Origin: Yoonia sp.
GTDB lineage: Bacteria; Pseudomonadota; Alphaproteobacteria; Rhodobacterales; Rhodobacteraceae
Reading direction: 5' to 3'
NCBI GenBank assembly: GCA_028822885.1
Contig: JAPKCP010000058.1
Span: 1-12,964 of the forward strand
DNA: 12,964 bases
The notes under the pieces were generated by a model. The model made no database searches. It saw only the letters and a program-made list of their open reading frames with translations, and was not told the DNA's origin. The position numbers were made by a program, and so were the translations under genes. Positions 1 through 5,984 of the stretch are shown one piece after another. Every line of letters begins with the position of its first letter. The stretch's first letter is position 1.

Positions 1-1
1 C

Positions 2-205
2 GAACCGACACGGCTCTGGTGCCATGCCACGTTTAACGTCGGTTTTGCGCGCAAATGCAGTTTTGAAGATGCGCTGGTCCGCATTGACCACACCCGCATC
101 GTATCGCGCCGTCTGCTGCGCCACCTGATGCCAGACGGGATCCACGAGAATGAAAAGTTCATCGGTCTCAACAAATCTCTGATCGTGTACCGTAACTTCA
201 GCTGA
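2..205 (+). CDS. C-terminal end of an unrecognised protein (5' end outside window)
   Basis: An open frame runs from the window edge to TGA at 203-205 and gives 67 residues. It starts EPTRLWCHATFNVGFARKC and ends NEKFIGLNKSLIVYRNFS. The composition (Trp, Cys, His, several Arg, regular spacing of hydrophobics) and the clean codon use look like a genuine protein end. There is no transmembrane segment and no motif I can assign. The stop codon lies at the first bases of a GC-palindrome repeat element, which is what a 3' gene end looks like elsewhere in this window. The gene is convergent with repA on the other strand. The function is unknown to me; the missing upstream part would be needed to name it. 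Confidence 0.6.
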   Translation, partial: EPTRLWCHATFNVGFARKCSFEDALVRIDHTRIVSRRLLRHLMPDGIHENEKFIGLNKSLIVYRNFS

Positions 206-230
206 TGGGGGCTAGCCCCCAGACCCCCAG
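199..230 (+). repeat. 3'-end palindromic repeat element, copy 1
   Basis: Starts CAGCTG, which contains most of the upstream gene's stop, followed by the core GGGGGCTAGCCCCC (a perfect 14-bp palindrome) and then AGACCCCC. It aligns with the start of the element at 10829-10882. It could form a short GC-rich hairpin in the transcript and act as a 3' end or stabiliser, but no U-run follows it. A second small stem, GTGTTCT (233-239) with AGAACAC (250-256), lies just downstream. Confidence 0.6.
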
Positions 231-268
231 AGGTGTTCTGGCCAAATGAAGAACACACCACCGCCCGA

Positions 269-302
269 CGTCTTTGGTTTTCTCTAAATCCCCGCCGGAG
301 GC
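269..302 (-). repeat. 3'-end repeat element, tail half, copy 2 (behind repA)
   Basis: Read on the - strand, downstream of the repA stop, this is GCCTCCGGCGGGGATTTAG followed by an AGAAAACCAAAGACG tail. The tail is nearly identical to those of the copies at 10829-10882 and 11021-11075. The GC palindrome itself is replaced here by GCCTCCGGCGGGG. The orientation fits an element tied to the 3' end of the - strand gene repA. Confidence 0.55.
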
Positions 303-324
303 ATCCCACGCTTTCAACACATAG

Positions 325-1311
325 CTACCGCGTAACGCGTCCACGCAGCCATCCCAAGAACGCCTTATCCGGGTTCGTCAACTTCTGACGACCCGCCGTG
401 ACCCAGAACGCCCGCCATTCTGCTTCCAGCGCGTACACGTCCATCCCCGGCGCCATCATCCGCGCCTGATCAAGCGTGGCGACAGCAAAGGCCGCCAGTC
501 CCGGCACATCTTCCACAAGCCGCTTACGTGTAAACCGGATCACGTCGCCGGCTTCTTCCGTCAGTGAATAATCTGGCAATCCGTCTGCCACAATCATTTT
601 TCTGACAGCTGCCCGAAACACACGGACTGGTGCGTCTGATCCGGCCTTCGCATGCAAGGTCCCAACAGTCACCCGCCATTCGCGTTGGTTGCCGCAATGT
701 TTGCGCGCAAGTTCATAGACCCGGCGTTCCAGCGGTTTACGCAAGCCAAAGTAGTCGCGTGATAGTGTCAGCACAGATTTTGACGTCACGGCCCGGAACA
801 GCCATTCCGATAGGGTCACGGTCACAGATACCATCCGACCGCCGCGTGATTTACGCACGATCTCCCACGCCTCAATCAGGCCAAAGCCCGATGTCGTCTC
901 TTCTTCGCCGGTCACGATGTTGGTGGTGATCCGCGTTCCCGCCAGCCGCTCAAACCCTTCGCGCAGCCGCGCATAACTATCGCCCCCCGTATCACGCCGC
1001 GTCGCAATCAGCAGATCGTGGGCGGTCAGTGTCAGTTTACGCGAAATCACCCGTCCCGCATTCACCGCCGCCATCAGTTGCGAGATACAATAAATCAGAA
1101 TATCTTTGTCGTAGATCGTCGCCCGACCGCGCACAGAAGGCGTCACCGTCACTTCAACATCATTATGGACGTACGTCCGAATGGTCCTGTCAGGCCGTGT
1201 GGAAAGCGAGAACATCGGATGCTCCATCGACCCCAAGTCCGCCTTCGGACTGGCATCGAATAGATCACATACGAAGAAATCCCGCATTCCCGTTCTGGGA
1301 ATAGCTGTCAT
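325..1311 (-). CDS. repA: Plasmid replication initiator, RPA family (RepA)
   Basis: A 328-residue protein that matches the replication initiator protein A (RPA) family used by alphaproteobacterial plasmids. It should bind the iterons beside it and start replication of this replicon. Family signatures, seen by eye, are MRDFFVCDLFDASPKADLG near the N terminus (residues 9-27), SMEHPMFSLSTRPD (28-41), DKDILIYCISQLMAAVNAGR, TAHDLLIATRRDTGG and FERLAGTRITTNIVTG, followed by a winged-helix-rich middle (LERRVYELARKHCG). Length is normal for the family. The chosen start, ATG at 1311, has an AGAGG stretch about 8 bases upstream; ATG at 1287 (residue 9, MRDFF) is the alternative and lies where many family members begin. 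It is transcribed away from parAB, with the origin-like region between them. A 3'-end repeat lies beyond its stop. Confidence 0.9.
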   Translation of the reverse strand: MTAIPRTGMRDFFVCDLFDASPKADLGSMEHPMFSLSTRPDRTIRTYVHNDVEVTVTPSVRGRATIYDKDILIYCISQLMAAVNAGRVISRKLTLTAHDLLIATRRDTGGDSYARLREGFERLAGTRITTNIVTGEEETTSGFGLIEAWEIVRKSRGGRMVSVTVTLSEWLFRAVTSKSVLTLSRDYFGLRKPLERRVYELARKHCGNQREWRVTVGTLHAKAGSDAPVRVFRAAVRKMIVADGLPDYSLTEEAGDVIRFTRKRLVEDVPGLAAFAVATLDQARMMAPGMDVYALEAEWRAFWVTAGRQKLTNPDKAFLGWLRGRVTR

Positions 1312-1350
1312 CTTATCTGCCTCTGCCTCAGTCGTCCCTTGGTCATTAAC

Positions 1351-1367
1351 CGCCTAGGAATCGCCTA
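1351..1367. promoter_or_regulatory. CGCCTA direct repeat upstream of repA, possible operator
   Basis: Two copies of CGCCTA (1351-1356 and 1362-1367) lie 11 bp apart, about one helical turn, within 60 bp upstream of the repA start. This spacing suits a protein bound to one face of the DNA at the repA promoter, perhaps RepA itself. No clear -35/-10 pair was found, so the role is inference. Confidence 0.25.
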
Positions 1368-1401
1368 ACCCTCGTTTCGGGGTTTCAGTGACACCCTAGA
1401 G

Positions 1402-1410
1402 TTATCCACA
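1402..1410 (+). promoter_or_regulatory. DnaA box TTATCCACA
   Basis: An exact match to the consensus DnaA box TTATNCACA, located between the degenerate iteron and the main iteron array. It implies that host DnaA assists opening of this origin. Confidence 0.75.
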
Positions 1411-1443
1411 GGGTCCTGTCGAGTCCTGCCAGCACGATCCATC

Positions 1444-1528
1444 GGGGGATCAGAGTCATCCCCTCGGAGGATCAGAGTCACCTTATCGGGGTATCAGAGT
1501 CGCAACGGTGTTTCAGAGTCGCCTTTTT
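1444..1528 (+). repeat. Iterons, core ATCAGAGTC
   Basis: ATCAGAGTC occurs at 1449-1457, 1471-1479 and 1493-1501, exactly 22 bp apart (two helical turns). TTCAGAGTC follows at 1512-1520 with a 19-bp step. Each core is preceded by a G-rich pentamer (GGGGG, GGAGG, GGGGT, GGTGT) and followed by RYC or RCC. Tandem phased repeats beside an RPA-type initiator are the expected RepA binding sites. Confidence 0.8.
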
Positions 1529-1744
1529 ATGAATAGTGTCAGGGATATAAGAAAACGCAGCATCTCATAACGTATAACTAACATATTATAACTTCTCTTT
1601 TTTTTCATTTAGCCCCACTCTGTCGGCAGAAGTTCCCCCAATACCGTTGTTTTGCTGAGAAAGATGATTGCATGTGCAACCTTTTCTTCCATGTGTTATG
1701 TTTTGTGGTATCTATATCAAAACAACGCACACCTGAGGCGGATC

Positions 1745-3139
1745 ATGAGTAGCACAGAGATACCCCCATACTTTCGGATTAACCCCGATGACGCCTTAAA
1801 GGCCTTGGATGATCCGACATCTTCGAAAGGGTTTTCCACCATCGCCCGCGCGTGTGAAGCAGGGCGTGATGATCTTGCCAGCCGTGGTCTTTCAGCCGAT
1901 GGTACCCGTCGACTGCGCAAATTCTCTACGTGGGAGATCACCCGCTATCTGATCCCTGTCGCCACTGCCCACTTCCGCCGCGTTCTCAAACAGCACCCTG
2001 ATTTACCCCAAGGCCAGTCTGAGACAAATGGTGGGGCCAAGTGGTTCACGCTGGATGAGGTGCTGCGGCTGCGGGCGCATTTTGGCACGCAAGGATCAAA
2101 GGCCAAAGAATACCAGCCCTACCGACCTGAGGGTTTGCCTGCGAAGATCGTGGCCGTTGCTAATTTCAAAGGTGGCGTTGGGAAAACCTCAACGGCTGCC
2201 CACCTTGCAATGTCTGCCGCCCTAGATGGCTACAAGGTGCTTGTGATCGATCTTGATAGCCAAGCCTCCATGACCTCCGTTTTTGGCGGCAAGGTTGAGG
2301 ATGAATGGAAAACTGTTTTTCCCCTGCTCGCTCGCCATTACGCCACCCATCTGCGCAGCGACAATCAACGTCGAATGGACCGGGGCGATAATCCCATTCC
2401 CCTTGATGACACATTGACCGAAGCCTTAGACGTCAAAACACAGTCCCTGATCCAGCCAACCCATTGGCCCAACATTGACCTGATCGGCGCCCAGTTGAAT
2501 CTCTATTGGGCCGAATTCCAAGTCCCCGTTTGGCGCATGCAAGGGCGCGGTTGGAAGTTGTGGGATGCCCTCACGGATATCCTCGATGAAGACGGCGTGC
2601 TTGGTCAATACGATATCGTTTTTGTCGATACCCCCCCTGCCCTTGGCTATCTGACCATCAACGGGTTGGCTGCTGCAGACATTTTGCTGGTGCCTGTCGG
2701 TGCGTCGTTCCTTGAGTTTGACAGCACGGGTCGGTTCTTTGATATGCTCCACACAACCTTTTCTAGTATTGAGGAAGGTGAAAACCTTGCTGCCCGCGCA
2801 TTGGGGCGTCCAGAGATGGCGTTTCAGTGGGATGCGGTCCGCGCGGTGGTCACACGCTATGATGGGTCTCAGCAGGCTGAACTCGCGGCGTTGATGCAGG
2901 CTTACCTTGGCACCACACTTTCCCCCCATCGTCAGGACTTTACCGCGCTTATTGGGCAGGCTGGTGAGCAGGTGCAGGGCATCTACGAAGCTGACTACCG
3001 TGATTTCAACCGCGAGACCTATGTGCGTGGGCGTGAGACGTTTGATAATACTTATGCGGCGTTCAAAACATTGCTTCTTGGCACTTGGAGACGTGACGAG
3101 TTGGCGCGGGACGCTGCAAAAGCCGATACGAAAGAGTGA
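1745..3139 (+). CDS. parA: Partition ATPase ParA (large, RepA-of-repABC-like type)
   Basis: A 464-residue Walker-type ATPase that drives segregation of the replicon together with ParB and a centromere. The deviant Walker A box KGGVGKT is at residues 142-148, the A'-like VIDLDSQAS at 167-175, and Walker B DIVFVDTPPALG at 290-301. The roughly 130-residue N-terminal part before the ATPase (including FSTWEITRYLIPVATAHFRRV and KWFTLDEVLRLRAHFG) is helix-rich and typical of large ParA proteins, which also bind DNA to repress their own operon. ATG at 1745 is preferred because GAGG lies six bases upstream and SSTEIPPYF looks like a natural N terminus; the longer frame from TTG at 1652 adds a hydrophobic stretch in AT-rich origin DNA and is probably not translated. 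The TGA stop lies inside the first copy of the 31-bp palindrome repeat. parB follows after 99 bp. Confidence 0.9.
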   Translation: MSSTEIPPYFRINPDDALKALDDPTSSKGFSTIARACEAGRDDLASRGLSADGTRRLRKFSTWEITRYLIPVATAHFRRVLKQHPDLPQGQSETNGGAKWFTLDEVLRLRAHFGTQGSKAKEYQPYRPEGLPAKIVAVANFKGGVGKTSTAAHLAMSAALDGYKVLVIDLDSQASMTSVFGGKVEDEWKTVFPLLARHYATHLRSDNQRRMDRGDNPIPLDDTLTEALDVKTQSLIQPTHWPNIDLIGAQLNLYWAEFQVPVWRMQGRGWKLWDALTDILDEDGVLGQYDIVFVDTPPALGYLTINGLAAADILLVPVGASFLEFDSTGRFFDMLHTTFSSIEEGENLAARALGRPEMAFQWDAVRAVVTRYDGSQQAELAALMQAYLGTTLSPHRQDFTALIGQAGEQVQGIYEADYRDFNRETYVRGRETFDNTYAAFKTLLLGTWRRDELARDAAKADTKE

Positions 3140-3165
3140 ACATAATACGTTTCGCATGCGAAACA
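3135..3165. promoter_or_regulatory. parS: Candidate centromere parS, copy 1
   Basis: A 31-bp sequence that recurs exactly at 4311-4341. Its centre is the perfect 16-bp palindrome GTTTCGCATGCGAAAC (3149-3164). The arms GTTTC/GAAAC are the same as those of the bacterial chromosomal parS (TGTTTCACGTGAAACA), with a longer core. It overlaps the parA stop codon and lies in the parB leader, a usual place for a plasmid centromere. ParB binding is inferred from position, symmetry and duplication. Confidence 0.75.
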
Positions 3166-3238
3166 TTTGGCGTGCGGTGGTTTGATCCGATCTTCACGCA
3201 TCTGGGGCAAACAGACCCCCTTTGAGAAGGACACTATC

Positions 3239-4279
3239 ATGGCCAAACGCAAACGCCTTACCCCTGCGATCATCACAGCGGATGTGCCTGCACTGGAAAC
3301 CAAGTCTAGTATTCCACGCTATCCCTTAGGTGTCGCCCCCAAAGCCCGTGCGCCAATTGCAGATGTGGCACAGGATGCGGCGGCGTCAGCAGCGCTTACC
3401 GAAATTGCCCAGACTCTCACAGATGCGCGGCAAGAAGGACGGCTGATCCAACGCCTGCCCCTTGATATGATCTCGGACGATTATCTCGTGCGCGACCGGA
3501 TCATGGTGGATGACGCTGAGATGACCACATTGGTCGACAGTCTGCGGGAACGTGGTCAGCAAACAGCGATTGAAGTCACAGCAATTGAGAATGGCCGCTA
3601 CGGTCTGATCTCTGGTTGGCGGCGGATGCAGGCGTTGCGTCATCTTGAGACCACAGATGTGCTGGCGATCATTCGGACCCCACAAGATTCAGCCGAGGCC
3701 TATTTGGCCATGGTTGAGGAAAACGAAATCCGCGTTGGTCTGTCCTACTATGAACGTGCGCGGATCGTGGCGCGCGCGGTGGATCAGGGCATCTACCGGA
3801 CGGATCGGGTTGGGTTGGTCACATTGTTTCATGCAGCGTCGCGCCCCAAGCGGTCTAAGATCGGGTCGTTTGTGACCATCGTGCGGGCCTTGGATGATCA
3901 CCTGCGGTTTCCAACCGCACTGACGGAACGAACAGGGCTGGCCTTGTCACAAGCGCTGGAAGGCGACGAGACACGTGTGGACCAGATTATCGCAGCCCTG
4001 ACAGACGCTGCACCACAAACCGCAGAGGCTGAGATGGGTGTCATCGCAAAAGCGCTGCAACCCGCCGCGAAAGTGAATACGCCGGACAGCGTGGAGAGTG
4101 TCGTAAAGCCTCGGGCTGATACTATTGCAGAATTTGGCGCAGACGCGCCGCGCGACTTTGGGGCAGGATTGAGATACAAAAGGACGGCAAAAGGGGAAAT
4201 TGTATTGAGCGGTCCCCGATTAGATGATGCAGATTTTAGGAAAAATCTACAGGATTTCTTAACCAAGAACAGCATATAA
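3239..4279 (+). CDS. parB: Partition protein ParB, RepB-like
   Basis: A 346-residue ParB/RepB family protein that should bind the palindromes on either side of the gene and work with ParA in segregation. The basic N terminus (MAKRKRLTP) and an Ala-rich linker precede the ParB nuclease-like/CTPase fold at about 70-165. There the motifs ISGWRRMQAL (around 124-133, equivalent to the GERRxxA box) and ENEIRVGLSYYERARI (161-176) are clear. A helical DNA-binding domain follows (about 165-260, including RPKRSKIGSFVTIVRAL). The C-terminal 70 residues are variable. ATG at 3239 is chosen for the strong GAGAAGGA seven bases upstream; the longer GTG/TTG-type extension back to 3167 has no such site. A small GGGG/CCCC stem (3204-3219) sits just before the ribosome binding site. 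The gene is bracketed by two identical palindrome repeats. Confidence 0.88.
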   Translation: MAKRKRLTPAIITADVPALETKSSIPRYPLGVAPKARAPIADVAQDAAASAALTEIAQTLTDARQEGRLIQRLPLDMISDDYLVRDRIMVDDAEMTTLVDSLRERGQQTAIEVTAIENGRYGLISGWRRMQALRHLETTDVLAIIRTPQDSAEAYLAMVEENEIRVGLSYYERARIVARAVDQGIYRTDRVGLVTLFHAASRPKRSKIGSFVTIVRALDDHLRFPTALTERTGLALSQALEGDETRVDQIIAALTDAAPQTAEAEMGVIAKALQPAAKVNTPDSVESVVKPRADTIAEFGADAPRDFGAGLRYKRTAKGEIVLSGPRLDDADFRKNLQDFLTKNSI

Positions 4280-4302
4280 ATCCCTATTTATATGGGATTT
4301 AT
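4276..4302 (+). terminator. Inverted repeat after parB, possible weak terminator
   Basis: Arms ATAAATCCC (4276-4284) and GGGATTTAT (4294-4302) pair perfectly around a 9-base loop and start within the parB stop codon. There is no U-run after the stem, so termination is uncertain; the dyad could instead protect the transcript or bind protein. Confidence 0.4.
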
Positions 4303-4310
4303 GCGAAAAT

Positions 4311-4341
4311 AGTGAACATAATACGTTTCGCATGCGAAACA
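4311..4341. promoter_or_regulatory. parS: Candidate centromere parS, copy 2
   Basis: An exact copy of the 31 bp at 3135-3165, including the palindrome GTTTCGCATGCGAAAC (4325-4340), located 32 bp after the parB stop. Unlike copy 1 it does not overlap a gene. Identity stops sharply on both sides. Confidence 0.75.
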
Positions 4342-4363
4342 ATCTGTTTCCGCCAAAGATGTC

Positions 4364-4435
4364 ATGGCCTTATTTCTGACACTTGAGGACCAAGGCAGCG
4401 CCAGCTTTTACGCGATGTTAGGAGCTGAACATTAG
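4364..4435 (+). other. Short orphan reading frame, possible gene remnant
   Basis: ATG GCC ... TAG encodes 23 residues, MALFLTLEDQGSASFYAMLG followed by AEH. The frame is open upstream from 4322, across the palindrome of parS copy 2, adding YVSHAKQSVSAKDV. No ribosome binding site precedes the ATG. The residue mix resembles the C-terminal end of a real protein rather than random DNA, so it may be the stump of a gene left at the edge of the partition module. I cannot name a family, and a chance open frame is possible. Confidence 0.25.
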
Positions 4436-4471
4436 GACCGCTGGGGGCGGGTCTAATTGGAAGGAACATTG

Positions 4472-5881
4472 ATGGCTGTTGCTGCTGCTGAACAGTATTT
4501 ACTCGAACTGATCAATCGATCTCGACTTGATCCACAGGCCGAAGCTGCGCGCTTTGGGTTGTCGTTGAATGCGGGTCTCTCTGCGGGGACCATTACAGGG
4601 ACACCACGACAGGTGCTCGCGCATAATACACAATTGGAACAAGCGGCATTGGGTCATTCCGACTGGATGCTGGCTAATGATATATTCTCGCACGATGGTG
4701 TGGGCGGATCGGACCCGGGCGATCGGATTAGAGATATCGGGTATGATCTGCATGGGTCTTGGACATGGCGCGAAAACCTCGCGTGGACCGGATCAACGAG
4801 GGCTTTGAATCTTGATCAGGCTGTCGTTGACCACCACGAAGGATTGTACCGCAGTGCAGGGCACCGTGAGAATACATTTGCCTCTGACATTCGTGAAATT
4901 GGTGTGGGTCAGGTGGCGGGGCGCTTTAGCCACGAAAGCAACACTTTTAATACCTCCATGCTCACGCTCAGCTTCGCAAGCAGGGGAACGGATTATTTCA
5001 TCACCGGTGTGGCTTATAACGATACGGACAGGGACGACTTTTATAGCATCGGCGAAGGGGTTGCGGGTGTGCGCATCAGTGCGGACAATGAAAGCGATAC
5101 GACTGCAGATGCGGGCGGCTATGGCATTGCTGTTGGTGCGGACGCAGCGGTCACAGTCACGGTTAGTATTGGGTCTACAACCCTTGCCACGCTTCAAATG
5201 GACACAACCGAAGGCAATGCAAAGCTTGATCTGGTGACGGCAAATGATGGCAGCCAAACGCTGGCATTGTCAGCGGATGCAAGACTGCTCACGGGGATTG
5301 CGGATGCAACCTTGCTGGGGGCAGGTGATTTGACCCTCACGGGTAGCGCTGCGGCCAATGTGCTCACTGGGAATGCTGGGCGCAACATGCTGGACGGCGG
5401 TGCGGGCAACGACAGTTTATCGGGCGGCGAAGGGGCTGACCGGCTGTATGGCGGGGCTGGCGATGATATCCTCAAGGGTGGCCAAGGACGCGATGTGCGT
5501 TGGGATAGTCTTGAACACGACGATGCCGCCTCAACGATCAACGCAGATATGCTGAATGGTGGGGCGGGCAACGACAGGCTGCATGGCCAATCGGGCAGCG
5601 ACATACTGGACGGCGGGGCGGGCGATGACCGGCTGACCGGCGGTGGTGGGCGCGATAAATTCATATTCGCGGAGGGTGCTGATATGATCCTCGACTTTAC
5701 CGACAACGTGGACATCATCCAACTTGATGGGACAGCCCTTGGTGTTTCAACGGTAGAGGATGTGATGGCGCTTGGTCAGATTATCGACGGCAACGCGGTC
5801 TTTGATTTCGGGAGCGATAGTCTGCGCATCAACAATGTGGATGATTTGGCGCTGCTGGCGAATGATCTACTGGTGCTTTAG
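4472..5881 (+). CDS. Secreted CAP-domain protein with RTX calcium-binding repeats
   Basis: A 469-residue protein. Residues 5-165 form a CAP (SCP/PR1-like) domain: AEQYLLELINRSRLDP, LGHSDWMLANDIFSHDG (His74), WRENLAW (Glu101) and SAGHREN (His131) supply the usual His/Glu pocket. Residues 175-235 (ITGVAYNDTDRDDFYSIGEG then GVAGVRI) resemble an SdrD-B-type beta-sandwich. RTX nonapeptides (GGAGND, GGAGDD) fill about 290-340 and 360-396, split by the stretch DVRWDSLEHDDAASTINADM. The last 70 residues (FIFAEGADMILDFTDNVDII ... NDLLVL) form a type I secretion signal region. There is no N-terminal signal peptide, consistent with export through an ABC/MFP/OMP channel encoded elsewhere. The true start is ATG 4472, with GGAAGGA six bases upstream; a TTG at 4457 is in frame but overlaps that site. 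The role of bacterial CAP domains outside the cell is mostly unknown. Confidence 0.85.
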   Translation: MAVAAAEQYLLELINRSRLDPQAEAARFGLSLNAGLSAGTITGTPRQVLAHNTQLEQAALGHSDWMLANDIFSHDGVGGSDPGDRIRDIGYDLHGSWTWRENLAWTGSTRALNLDQAVVDHHEGLYRSAGHRENTFASDIREIGVGQVAGRFSHESNTFNTSMLTLSFASRGTDYFITGVAYNDTDRDDFYSIGEGVAGVRISADNESDTTADAGGYGIAVGADAAVTVTVSIGSTTLATLQMDTTEGNAKLDLVTANDGSQTLALSADARLLTGIADATLLGAGDLTLTGSAAANVLTGNAGRNMLDGGAGNDSLSGGEGADRLYGGAGDDILKGGQGRDVRWDSLEHDDAASTINADMLNGGAGNDRLHGQSGSDILDGGAGDDRLTGGGGRDKFIFAEGADMILDFTDNVDIIQLDGTALGVSTVEDVMALGQIIDGNAVFDFGSDSLRINNVDDLALLANDLLVL

Positions 5882-5901
5882 ACTCTGATTTGACAACTTT
5901 C

Positions 5902-5937
5902 AAAAGGCCTCTGTCGCGTGCGATTGGGGCTTTTTTT
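5902..5937 (+). terminator. Intrinsic terminator after the CAP-RTX gene
   Basis: AAAAGGCCTC (5902-5911) pairs, with one bulged G and one G-U pair, with GGGGCTTTT (from 5926), and seven T follow the GGGGC. It sits 21 bp after the CAP-RTX stop. Because the strand mate carries AAAAAAAGCCCC before and GGCCTTTTG after the stem, it may also act weakly for the converging RTX gene. Confidence 0.75.
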
Positions 5938-5984
5938 AAATGATAGAGTCTGTTTTCACGCGGGTATATCTGCCTGATCCAACC

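Larger units (their letters stand above)
1379..1612. other. Putative replication origin (oriV)
   Basis: The repA-parA gap is 433 bp with no credible gene and holds every usual part of an iteron origin. There is a degenerate iteron (GGGGTTTCAGTGACACC, from 1379), a consensus DnaA box (1402-1410), three tandem 22-bp iterons plus a fourth closely spaced one (1444-1528), and an AT-rich tract (1521-1612) ending in a run of eight T. The AT-rich tract would serve as the unwinding element. It also contains ATAAC three times (1567, 1574, 1588), which could be operator half-sites for ParA control of parA. The remaining stretch 1613-1744 is the parA leader. Confidence 0.75.

Noticed and set aside
1652..1744. 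N-terminal extension of ParA from TTG 1652
   Set aside because: It is encoded by the AT-rich origin flank, is hydrophobic and untypical, and ATG 1745 has a good ribosome site.
2426..3166. A 246-codon open frame on the - strand opposite parA
   Set aside because: It lies wholly opposite a clear ParA frame, has an unnatural composition and no motif; it is a shadow of the real gene.
5380..5640. Repetitive DNA in the CAP-RTX gene that could look like a tandem or CRISPR-like array
   Set aside because: The repeats follow the reading frame and encode RTX nonapeptides; there are no constant repeats with unique spacers.
5194..5718. Pro/Ser-rich - strand frame opposite the CAP-RTX gene
   Set aside because: It is the antisense reading of the Gly/Asp RTX repeats (PAPPSS patterns), an expected artefact.
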